From Pseudobutyrivibrio sp. (lineage in GTDB: Bacteria; Bacillota_A; Clostridia; Lachnospirales; Lachnospiraceae): a stretch of 20,326 nucleotides of DNA. A program made the translations under genes and the position numbers. The stretch is taken from the NCBI GenBank assembly GCA_024691465.1, contig JAILNO010000242.1, forward strand, positions 1 through 20,326, written 5' to 3'. Below, in pieces: positions 8,762 through 15,626 of the stretch. The notes beneath the pieces are model-generated. The model had not been told where the DNA came from, did not search any database, and saw only the letters and a program-made list of their open reading frames with translations. Position 1 is the stretch's first letter. Each line of letters begins with the position of its first letter.

Positions 8762-10006
8762 CTAATTTCTAACCTGACCATTGCCAAGTATTGTGTATTT
8801 GTAGCTGGTAAGAGCCTTAAGTCCCATAGGTCCTCTAGCATGTAGCTTCTGTGTGCTAATACCTATCTCAGCTCCGAATCCGAACTCGAATCCATCTGTA
8901 AATCTGGTAGAGGCATTGACATATACACAAGCTGCATCGATACCGTCTAAGAACTTATTAGCATTAACCTCGTCTTTTGTGATAATAGACTCGGAATGAC
9001 CTGTATTGTACTTGTTGATGTGGGCAATAGCCTCCTCAACAGAAGAAACGGTCTTAACCGATATAATATAATCCAGATACTCAGTTCTAAAATCCTCCTC
9101 AGTAGCCTCTAGAGAACCTTCCATAAGGCTCTTGGCTCTTGCATCGGCGAATATCTGAACACCATGCTCTCTCAGTGCAACAGTTAATTTAGGCAAAAGA
9201 GACGCAGCAATATCCTCATGAATAACAAGGGACTCACAGGCATTGCACACACCTATTCTCTGAGTCTTGGCATTAATAATAATCTGAATAGCCATATCTA
9301 TATCAGCCTCATAATCAACATATATATGGCAATTGCCGGAACCTGTTTCAATAACAGGCACAGAGGCATTCTCTACTACTGACTTAATAAGCCCAGCTCC
9401 ACCTCTAGGTATCAATACATCCACATATCCATTGAGACGCATGAGCTCCTTGGTAGACTCTCTTGAAGTATCCTCTATAAGTGTGATTGCATCTACTGGG
9501 AGATTCTCCTTTAAAAGTGTATCCTTGATAATCTTAACAATGGCTTTGTTAGACTCAAGGGCATCACTACCTCCCTTAAGAATAATTGAATTGCCAGTCT
9601 TAAAGCATAAGCCGAATACATCAGCTGTAACATTAGGTCTGGCCTCATATATAACACCAACCACACCTATTGGAACAAGTCTCTTAGAAATCTTAAGACC
9701 ATTAGGTCTGGTCCAATTTTCCGTAACCTGACCTATAGGATCATCCAGTGAGGCCACCTGTCTAAGACCTTCAGCCATACCCTTAATTCTATCCTCATTA
9801 AGCTTAAGTCTATCTAACAAACCTTGAGATAGGCCCTTAGTTTGACCATTAGCCATATCGATTTCATTAGCTGAAATGATGGGTGCGCAATTACTCTCCA
9901 AAGCATCTGCCACAGCAATAATTGCTTTGTTCTTAGTATCAGTAGAAAGTAATGCTACTTGATACTTCGCTTCTTTAGCCTTAGTTGCAAGTTCAATTAA
10001 TGTCAT
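8762..10006 (-). CDS. proA: glutamate-5-semialdehyde dehydrogenase (gamma-glutamyl phosphate reductase)
   Basis: ProA catalyses the second step of proline synthesis, the NADPH-dependent reduction of glutamyl-5-phosphate made by ProB. The 414 residues match the normal family length of about 415. The catalytic cysteine is Cys254 in RIGVCNACESL. Other family segments are VPIGVVGVIYEARPNVTADV (about 111-130), LKGGSDAL (143-150), DVLIPRGGAGLI (196-207) and the C-terminal HARGPMGLKALTSYKY. Its ATG overlaps the TGA of the cyclo-ligase gene (ATGA, 4 nt) with AAAGGAG upstream, indicating translational coupling. It is separated from proB by two unrelated small genes. Confidence 0.97.
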   Translation of the reverse strand: MTLIELATKAKEAKYQVALLSTDTKNKAIIAVADALESNCAPIISANEIDMANGQTKGLSQGLLDRLKLNEDRIKGMAEGLRQVASLDDPIGQVTENWTRPNGLKISKRLVPIGVVGVIYEARPNVTADVFGLCFKTGNSIILKGGSDALESNKAIVKIIKDTLLKENLPVDAITLIEDTSRESTKELMRLNGYVDVLIPRGGAGLIKSVVENASVPVIETGSGNCHIYVDYEADIDMAIQIIINAKTQRIGVCNACESLVIHEDIAASLLPKLTVALREHGVQIFADARAKSLMEGSLEATEEDFRTEYLDYIISVKTVSSVEEAIAHINKYNTGHSESIITKDEVNANKFLDGIDAACVYVNASTRFTDGFEFGFGAEIGISTQKLHARGPMGLKALTSYKYTILGNGQVRN

Positions 10007-10596
10007 AACCTATCTCCTTTTAATATTTTATCTTCGGTAACTATATAATTCATTGGAACATCATGAGGGCAAGCATTAAGCTCATCAATCAATTGATTGT
10101 CAAAACACGGTGCTATAGTAATAATATCAGGATACTTACTAAGGAATCTATCATAGAAACCAGCTCCATATCCGACGCGATTGAATTGTCTATCAAACAC
10201 AAGCCCAGGTGTAATAGAAACCACCTGTTCCCCAATATAATTAAAAGTATCAAAAGAGTCCCTAGGCTCCATAATACCATAATGTCCCTTATCAAAATCT
10301 GTTAGCAAATCTGTGATTCTTTTAAAAGTCAACTCATGTTCTTCAATATTAGAAATAGGAAAATATAAAGACTTACCCATATCTAAAAGTCGTTCGTATA
10401 AACGTATCAAATTAACCTCTGATCCAAAGGGATAAAAGCACAAAAAAATATTAGCCCCTTTAAAATCAGATTCTAAAAGAGCCAAAATATTCTGTGTGAT
10501 CTGGTATGATTTAATATCCCTGGAAGCAGATGACATATTATCACGCAGAGTTCTATGAACTTTTCTAAGATCTATATTACCTTGATGTCTTTCCAT
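10003..10596 (-). CDS. 5-formyltetrahydrofolate cyclo-ligase
   Basis: This cytoplasmic enzyme converts 5-formyl-THF plus ATP to 5,10-methenyl-THF, returning a storage folate to one-carbon metabolism. With the ATG at 10596 it has 197 residues, close to the usual 180-200. Visible motifs are the N-terminal LRKVHRTLRD helix, the FYPFGSEVN strand, and the ATP/folate-site signature RVGYGAGFYDRFL near residue 140. An alternative TTG at 10608 would add four residues and lengthen the overlap with the DUF896 gene from 20 to 32 nt; the upstream AGG spacing would allow it, so the exact start is uncertain. Its 3' end overlaps proA by 4 nt. No partner in folate metabolism lies nearby. Confidence 0.9.
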   Translation of the reverse strand: MERHQGNIDLRKVHRTLRDNMSSASRDIKSYQITQNILALLESDFKGANIFLCFYPFGSEVNLIRLYERLLDMGKSLYFPISNIEEHELTFKRITDLLTDFDKGHYGIMEPRDSFDTFNYIGEQVVSITPGLVFDRQFNRVGYGAGFYDRFLSKYPDIITIAPCFDNQLIDELNACPHDVPMNYIVTEDKILKGDRL

Positions 10597-10798
10597 ATTT
10601 CTCGCCAAGGTTCTCTACCTTGCCATCTTCATCTACCACGTCAATATTATTAAGCTGAGCTCTAACATTACCCTTAATTGCATCTATATATGCTCTTCTA
10701 AGCTTAGCTTGCTCTTCCTTCTCAACATCTGTAAGACCTTGAGCCTTCTGCTTATGATAAAGCTCATTAATTCTTGCAATATCTTTCTCTGTAATCAT
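10577..10798 (-). CDS. DUF896 (YnzC-type) small protein
   Basis: A 73-residue, highly charged cytoplasmic protein of the DUF896/YnzC family. Its ITEKDIARINELYHKQK helix is followed by a turn and the DVEKEEQAKLRRAYIDAIK helix, the two-helix hairpin typical of the family, then a short unstructured tail. The B. subtilis relative YnzC is encoded near the SOS gene yneA; its biochemical role is not established, and I assign none here. The ATG lies 2 nt after the proB stop, and the AGAGGA ribosome-binding site falls inside the last proB codons. The 3' end overlaps the cyclo-ligase gene. This packing indicates co-translation with proB. Confidence 0.88.
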   Translation of the reverse strand: MITEKDIARINELYHKQKAQGLTDVEKEEQAKLRRAYIDAIKGNVRAQLNNIDVVDEDGKVENLGEKYGKTSR

Positions 10799-10800
10799 AA

Positions 10801-11634
10801 TTAATCCTCTAATAAATCTAAAACATGTACATCGTCTCTTTTGTTAGCAACAAAGAGTGTGCCCTTATCCTTGTTCTCAAAGATACGATGAATATTCCCT
10901 ATATGGGCACCATTAGTGATAACCATATCAGCACCACTGTATGTAGCGATCTGAGCCGCTCTAAGCTTAGCTGTCATGCCGCCTGTACCAACATTAGAGC
11001 TGCTATCCGAACTAGCCATTCCCATGACTGAATCAATATCCTCAACAACAGGAACGAACTCCGCCTCAGGATTAGTGTTAGGATTATCAGTATACAGACC
11101 TTCAATATCAGATAAAAGTACTAATGCATCAGCTCTAACTAAAGCTGCAACAATTGCAGAAAGCGAATCGTTGTCACCGAACTGAATCTCGTGAGTAGCA
11201 ACAGTATCATTCTCATTAACTACTGGTATAACGCCTAGAGCAAACAGCTGCTCAAAAGTATTGCGAGCATTCTCTCTAGATTCAGGATCAGTCATGGTCT
11301 TCTTAGTCATAAGAATCTGACCAGCCTTCTGATTGTATTCAGAGAAGAGCTTCTGATAGACAGACATAAGATATGCCTGACCAATTGAAGCACAAGCCTG
11401 CTTGGTTGCTAAATCCTGAGGGCGCTCCTTAAGACCTATAGCATATCTTCCCACGGCAATAGCTCCGGAAGAAACCAGGCATACATCCTTACCCTGAGCG
11501 CGCAAATCACACAACTGACGGATGAGTCGCTCTAATTTAGTATAATCAATATTACCAGTCTCCTCATGAGTGATAGTAGAAGAACCTACCTTGATTATTA
11601 TTCGTTTTTTATCTGTAAAATCACGTCCGTACAT
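10801..11634 (-). CDS. proB: glutamate 5-kinase, short form without PUA domain
   Basis: ProB phosphorylates glutamate to glutamyl-5-phosphate, the first step of proline synthesis and usually the point of feedback inhibition by proline. The 277 residues contain only the amino-acid-kinase domain: IIIKVGSSTI (12-21), LVSSGAIAVGRYAIG, NENDTVATHEIQFGDNDSLSA, a LLSDIEGLYTDNP loop, and GTGGMTAKLRAA near residue 220. The C-terminal PUA domain present in E. coli ProB (367 aa) is absent. The stop is followed at once by DUF896, so no frameshifted remnant is apparent. The ATG has GGAG 7 nt upstream and the gene is first in its operon, behind a promoter at 11662-11691. Confidence 0.96.
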   Translation of the reverse strand: MYGRDFTDKKRIIIKVGSSTITHEETGNIDYTKLERLIRQLCDLRAQGKDVCLVSSGAIAVGRYAIGLKERPQDLATKQACASIGQAYLMSVYQKLFSEYNQKAGQILMTKKTMTDPESRENARNTFEQLFALGVIPVVNENDTVATHEIQFGDNDSLSAIVAALVRADALVLLSDIEGLYTDNPNTNPEAEFVPVVEDIDSVMGMASSDSSSNVGTGGMTAKLRAAQIATYSGADMVITNGAHIGNIHRIFENKDKGTLFVANKRDDVHVLDLLED

Positions 11635-11661
11635 AACATTTCTCCATATATTATCCGCTAC

Positions 11662-11691
11662 ATCATACCACTAAACATCTGTACTTCGCAA
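11662..11691 (-). promoter_or_regulatory. promoter of the proB-...-ruvB operon
   Basis: On the minus strand TTGCGA (-35, 11686-11691) is followed after 18 nt by TATGAT (-10, 11662-11667), preceded by TG at the extended -10 position. It lies about 28-57 nt before the proB ATG and after the rnfB terminator, where an operon promoter is expected. No T-box or riboswitch-like fold is evident in the short leader. Confidence 0.6.
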
Positions 11692-11750
11692 GGTTTTACA
11701 TCAATATAGTTACTCTTATGAAATAGTTAATTATTCGTTCTTTTTATCAT

Positions 11751-11785
11751 AAAAAAACACCTTAGAGTGTATTTACTCTAAGGTG
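11751..11785 (-). terminator. intrinsic terminator of the rnf operon
   Basis: An 11-bp perfect stem CACCTTAGAGT/ACTCTAAGGTG (11758-11768 and 11775-11785) with a 6-nt loop is followed on the minus strand by seven Ts (11751-11757). It begins 6 nt after the rnfB stop and separates rnf from the proB operon. Confidence 0.93.
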
Positions 11786-11791
11786 CAATAA

Positions 11792-12583
11792 TTAAAGAAT
11801 AATATGTCTTGGACATGCCTCAGCGCACTTACCGCAGCTGATACACTTATCCTGATCAATGTGAGCAAAGAAACCATCTACATGGATAGCGTCACTTTCG
11901 CATACTTTCTCACACTTGTGACATCCTATACATCCAACAGAACATACAGACATAACATCCTTACCCTTATCATTATTGTGGCAGCGAACTGCATGGCCAT
12001 AATCATAAGGAATAAGTTCAATCAAGTGGTTAGGACAAGCTGCAACGCACTTGCCGCATGCCTTACAAGCCTCACGATCTACGAATGCCACACCATCTAT
12101 GATATGAATGGCATCAAAAGGACAAGCTTTAACACATGTACCGAATCCCATACAGCCATAACTACAAGCCTTAGGACCACCGCCTGGAACAAAGGCCATA
12201 GCTCTACAATCCTCAACACCTGTGTAGTCATATAGTTGCTTAGCATTCTCACATGTACCGTTACACATTACAAATGCAACCTTACGAACGCCCTCTTCAG
12301 CAGCCACACCCATAATCTCAGAAATCTGAGCAGCAACAGGTGCTCCACCTACCGGACATTGGTTAACCGGAGCCTCTCCCTTAGCAATAGCAGCTGCTAA
12401 ACCGGAGCAGCCTGCATAGCCACAGCCTCCGCAGTTATTACCAGGTAACACTCCAAGTACAGCCTCTTCCTTCGGATCAACTTCGACTTTGAATTTCTCT
12501 GCCGCAAAGCAGAGGAAAAATCCTATTATACAACCAGTAGCGCCAACGATAACAGCTGCCAGTAATATTCCTGTTATACTCAT
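11792..12583 (-). CDS. rnfB: Rnf complex subunit B (ferredoxin-type iron-sulfur protein)
   Basis: RnfB is thought to take electrons from reduced ferredoxin and pass them into the membrane part of the Rnf complex. The 263 residues start with one membrane helix (about 5-27). The family's N-terminal 4Fe-4S site follows (Cys51, Cys54, Cys59, Cys76; NNCGGCGYAGC). Four ferredoxin-like clusters come next: Cys140/144/150/154, Cys173/176/179/183, Cys218/221/224/228, and Cys247/250/253/257. The first of these has atypical spacing (C-x3-C-x5-C-x3-C), as often seen in RnfB. The protein ends just after the last cluster. It has a strong AAGGAGG site, lies 12 nt after rnfA, and is the last gene before the terminator. 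Confidence 0.96.
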   Translation of the reverse strand: MSITGILLAAVIVGATGCIIGFFLCFAAEKFKVEVDPKEEAVLGVLPGNNCGGCGYAGCSGLAAAIAKGEAPVNQCPVGGAPVAAQISEIMGVAAEEGVRKVAFVMCNGTCENAKQLYDYTGVEDCRAMAFVPGGGPKACSYGCMGFGTCVKACPFDAIHIIDGVAFVDREACKACGKCVAACPNHLIELIPYDYGHAVRCHNNDKGKDVMSVCSVGCIGCHKCEKVCESDAIHVDGFFAHIDQDKCISCGKCAEACPRHIIL

Positions 12584-12595
12584 AGTTAGCCCTCC

Positions 12596-13180
12596 TTATA
12601 TAACACCTGAGAATCCAAGAAACGCCATAGCCATAAGGCCAGCTGTAATAAGCACTATGGCAGAACCCTTGAACTTCTCTGGAATGTCGTTGTATTCTAT
12701 CTTCTCTCTAATACCAGCCATAATTACAATAGCAATTGTGAAACCAACAGCTACTCCGAAGCCGTTGACAACACTCTCTAAGATATCGTAATTATTAGTG
12801 ACATTGTTAATTGCTGTACCAAGCACTGCACAGTTAGTAGTAATAAGAGGAAGATAAACTCCCAATGATTCATATAAAGAAGGAACGCTCTTCTTAAGGA
12901 ACATCTCTACGAACTGTACTAAAGCAGCAATTACGAGAATGAAAACGATGGTCTGCATATATTCAAATCCAGTAGGAGAAAGAATATATTTGTAAATAAC
13001 AGATGTAACAAATGAAGCTATCGTAATTACGAATATTACGGCTCCACCCATACCTGCAGCTGTTTCAACTCTCTTCGATACACCTAGGAAAGGACATAAT
13101 CCAAGGAATTGAGAAAGAACAACATTGTTTACAATTGCAGAAGCTACTAATAAAAGAATTAGACTTGTAACGTAACTCAT
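12596..13180 (-). CDS. rnfA: Rnf complex subunit A (membrane)
   Basis: RnfA is an integral subunit of six membrane helices that pairs with RnfE in the ion-translocating core. The 194 residues equal the family's usual length. Cys29 (LGLCPFLG) and Cys117 (TTNCAVLG) lie in the pseudo-symmetric family motifs. In solved Rnf/Nqr structures the equivalent cysteines, together with those of RnfE/NqrD, bind an iron or 2Fe-2S centre within the membrane. Other family segments are SLYESLGVYLPLI and FGVAVGFTIAI. The ATG overlaps the rnfE stop by 1 nt (TAATG) and has AGGAGG upstream. Confidence 0.97.
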   Translation of the reverse strand: MSYVTSLILLLVASAIVNNVVLSQFLGLCPFLGVSKRVETAAGMGGAVIFVITIASFVTSVIYKYILSPTGFEYMQTIVFILVIAALVQFVEMFLKKSVPSLYESLGVYLPLITTNCAVLGTAINNVTNNYDILESVVNGFGVAVGFTIAIVIMAGIREKIEYNDIPEKFKGSAIVLITAGLMAMAFLGFSGVI

Positions 13181-14043
13181 TATTTCTCCTCCTTTCCTAC
13201 TATATCATCGTCAGCATATGAGGAATCACTGCCTGACTGTTCAACGTCCTCTGTATTCTTAGCATTAGAGGTGTGCTCCACTGGGATAGCTGTATCAGGA
13301 ACAGGCTTGGCCACGTCCTTAGGATCAACTGGAGGAAGCTCCTCTCTCTTATGTACCATAGACTTACCTGTACATGCAGTAGACAAAGAACATGTAGAAC
13401 AGTCTCCTGCGAAGCACCCCTGTACCTCAGGTAGAGGCTTGCCCTTAGCTTCCATGGAACTACGAACTACATTCATAATTGCAACTAAGAAGCCTAATAC
13501 AATGAAAGCACCAGGCGCAAGTCCAAATAATGTAATGTGATAATCATTAAGTGGCTCAATTGCTATATCGAATATAGATCCATTTCCTAAAATCTCTCTA
13601 ACGATACCAATTAAAGTCAAGCCAACTGTGAATCCAAGACCCATACCAATACCATCAAACATCGATGGAATAACTGGATTCTTAGACGCGTAACTCTCAG
13701 CACGACCTAAGATAATACAGTTAACAACGATAAGAGGAATATAGATTCCAAGGGAATCGTATAATGAAGGTAAAAAGCCCTGCATTAAGAACTGTACTAT
13801 AGTAACGAAAGAGGCAACTACTACGATAAAGGCTGGCATCCTGACTCTATCAGGAATAATGTTTCGAAGAGCCGAAATCATCATATTGGAAAGTACCAAT
13901 ACAACTGTAGTAGAAAGTCCCATACCTATACCATTGATGGCTGATGTGGTAACAGCAAGTGTAGGACACATACCAAGCATCAATACAAATGTAGGGTTCT
14001 CTTTCCACAGACCATTATAAAGTCTCTCAAGATTCTTATTCAT
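13180..14043 (-). CDS. rnfE: Rnf complex subunit E with Cys-rich acidic C-terminal tail
   Basis: RnfE is the membrane partner of RnfA. Residues 1 to about 195 form the usual six-helix core, with Cys26 (GMCPTLA) and Cys109 (VNCIILG) matching the RnfA pair. The protein then continues for about 90 residues beyond the core. First comes a cysteine group, C210-x4-C215-x2-C218-x5-C224. A proline-rich and strongly acidic Ser/Asp/Glu tail follows, ending DDDIVGKEEK. Typical RnfE proteins are about 200-230 residues, so this is an extension. I chose ATG 14043 because AGGAGG lies 8 nt upstream; an in-frame GTG at 14052 falls inside that ribosome-binding site. The start overlaps the rnfG stop by 8 nt. Confidence 0.95.
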   Translation of the reverse strand: MNKNLERLYNGLWKENPTFVLMLGMCPTLAVTTSAINGIGMGLSTTVVLVLSNMMISALRNIIPDRVRMPAFIVVVASFVTIVQFLMQGFLPSLYDSLGIYIPLIVVNCIILGRAESYASKNPVIPSMFDGIGMGLGFTVGLTLIGIVREILGNGSIFDIAIEPLNDYHITLFGLAPGAFIVLGFLVAIMNVVRSSMEAKGKPLPEVQGCFAGDCSTCSLSTACTGKSMVHKREELPPVDPKDVAKPVPDTAIPVEHTSNAKNTEDVEQSGSDSSYADDDIVGKEEK

Positions 14044-14659
14044 TCGATGCACCTCCTACTAAAGAATTGAAGTAGGTAACGCCGGCATTGACACCATTTG
14101 TAACAGCCTTAGATGTAATAGTAGCTGCCGAAATAGCATCAATCTCAGATGAGGAAGACGCACCAGTCTTAGTTACAGTAAATATCTCAGCTGTACGATT
14201 GATAAACTGAGATGAAAAAGTACCTTCACCAGTATCTCTTGCTTTCATACCAAGACCTGCGGTCTCTGAAATACTAGTGATGGAATAACCATTAATAATA
14301 CCATCATTAGTAATACCAACTGAAAAAGTAATATCTCCGCCGTAACCAGCTGAAGATGTAACTGTAATGACATAACCTAAACAATTGCCAGATGCATCTA
14401 ACGCTTGTACACAATTATCAATTGACTCATTGCTATAACCTGCATCATTGACAAGAGCTGTAGCAGCTATAGTATCAAAGCCTTCTAAATCAGAAAAGGA
14501 TGCAGCATCGGCAAATACTGTCTGATAAGCCTTCTGAAGGGCAGCCTCCTGAGCATTGGCAATAGGAGCCTTAGTAATCTCATATACAAGTCCTAAGGCA
14601 AAACCTGCAATAACAGTAATACAGGTAAGAATAAGAGCATCTTTAACTAATTTATTCAT
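14036..14659 (-). CDS. rnfG: Rnf complex subunit G (FMN-binding, periplasm-facing)
   Basis: RnfG carries a covalently bound FMN and transfers electrons on the outer face of the membrane. The 207 residues include one N-terminal membrane helix (about 8-27) and an FMN-binding domain. The flavinylation motif is at about 175-183, DAISAATITS, with Thr180 the expected attachment residue. The usual motif is S/T-G-A-S/T, so the first alanine here replaces glycine. Upstream, GYGGDITFSVGI and ISETAGLGMKA are family segments. It starts within the end of rnfD (8-nt ATGAATAA overlap), with GGAGG 9 nt upstream, and ends in the same octamer over the rnfE start. Confidence 0.95.
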   Translation of the reverse strand: MNKLVKDALILTCITVIAGFALGLVYEITKAPIANAQEAALQKAYQTVFADAASFSDLEGFDTIAATALVNDAGYSNESIDNCVQALDASGNCLGYVITVTSSAGYGGDITFSVGITNDGIINGYSITSISETAGLGMKARDTGEGTFSSQFINRTAEIFTVTKTGASSSSEIDAISAATITSKAVTNGVNAGVTYFNSLVGGASNE

Positions 14660-15608
14660 CAGCTTTTACCTCCCTTACCCTTTTCTCTCTAACTACGCCA
14701 AAGGCACGAGGAACAGTAACTTTCTCAATTAATGGGACAAGTAAGTTACTGAATATGATTGCATAACTAACACCCTCAGCGCTGTTACCAAATATTCTAA
14801 ATACACCTGTAAGTATTCCAAGGCAGATACCAAAGATAATCTTGCCCTTAGGAGTAATAGGTGAAGTAACATAATCAGTAGCCATGAAGAATGCACCAAG
14901 CATTAAACCGCCACCACATAAATGCGCAACTAAAAATCCAGTATCAAAACCATGTCCTCCGAAGAGAATAATGAATACAGAAAATGTAAGAATATAAACT
15001 CCAGGAATCACTAAATCAATTACGCCAAGTAGGATTAATATAATAGCACCTAGAAGTATACATAATGTGCTGGTCTCACCAATAGTTCCTCCTGTGCGAC
15101 CAATAAGCATGTCTAAAGTATTAACAGCCTCGCCACTCTTAAGAAGAGCAAGTGGTGTAGCACCTGCCACTCCATCATACTCAAAGTTAGTCATGGTAGC
15201 AGCAAATGAAATAATAAGAAATGCTCTACCACCTAATGCAGGATTCATGAAGTTCTGACCCAATCCACCGAATAGCATCTTAACAACTACTATTGCAAAT
15301 ATAGAACCAAGAACAGCCTGCCAGATAGGAAGTGTATGAGGGAGGTTAAGTGCCAGCAAAAGACCGGTAACTGCAGCACTTAAATCACCTATGGTACTCT
15401 TCTTTCCGATTGCTTTTTCAAATAATAACTCTGATAATACGCATGTAAAAATACATACCGCTACAAGTATTAAAGCCCTAAGTCCAAAATTAAAAACACC
15501 AAAAATTGTAGTTGGCATAAGGGCAAGAATGACATAAAGCATAATTCTGCTTGTGTCGTCCTTTTCTCTCACATGTGGAGATGAGGAAACTTTTAATAAA
15601 TCACTCAC
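14652..15608 (-). CDS. rnfD: Rnf complex subunit D (membrane flavoprotein)
   Basis: RnfD is an integral membrane subunit with covalently bound FMN, related to NqrB. The 318 residues hold about eight to ten membrane helices. The flavinylation site is Thr151 in GVAGATPLALL; the usual motif is S/T-G-A-T, so the first residue is alanine here. Other family segments are GDLSAAVTGLLLALNLP (about 74-90), GGLGQNFMNPALGGRAF (about 114-130) and FFMATDYVTSP. The start is GTG at 15608, 18 nt after rnfC, with AGGG or AAAGGA upstream; no nearby ATG fits better. The 3' end overlaps rnfG by 8 nt. Confidence 0.95.
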   Translation of the reverse strand: MSDLLKVSSSPHVREKDDTSRIMLYVILALMPTTIFGVFNFGLRALILVAVCIFTCVLSELLFEKAIGKKSTIGDLSAAVTGLLLALNLPHTLPIWQAVLGSIFAIVVVKMLFGGLGQNFMNPALGGRAFLIISFAATMTNFEYDGVAGATPLALLKSGEAVNTLDMLIGRTGGTIGETSTLCILLGAIILILLGVIDLVIPGVYILTFSVFIILFGGHGFDTGFLVAHLCGGGLMLGAFFMATDYVTSPITPKGKIIFGICLGILTGVFRIFGNSAEGVSYAIIFSNLLVPLIEKVTVPRAFGVVREKRVREVKADE

Positions 15609-15626
15609 TTTATCACCCTATCCTTT

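Noticed and set aside
9333..9731. 132-residue plus-strand open frame opposite proA
   Set aside because: It is a shadow of a well-supported gene, has no ribosome-binding site, and shows no recognisable protein features. The same applies to the other antisense frames across the window.
11804..12235. 143-residue plus-strand open frame opposite rnfB
   Set aside because: It is a mirror of the cysteine-rich rnfB sequence with low-complexity Thr/Cys content; rnfB is certain on the other strand.
14044..14052. GTG at 14052 as the rnfE start
   Set aside because: The GTG is part of the AGGAGGTG ribosome-binding sequence serving ATG 14043.
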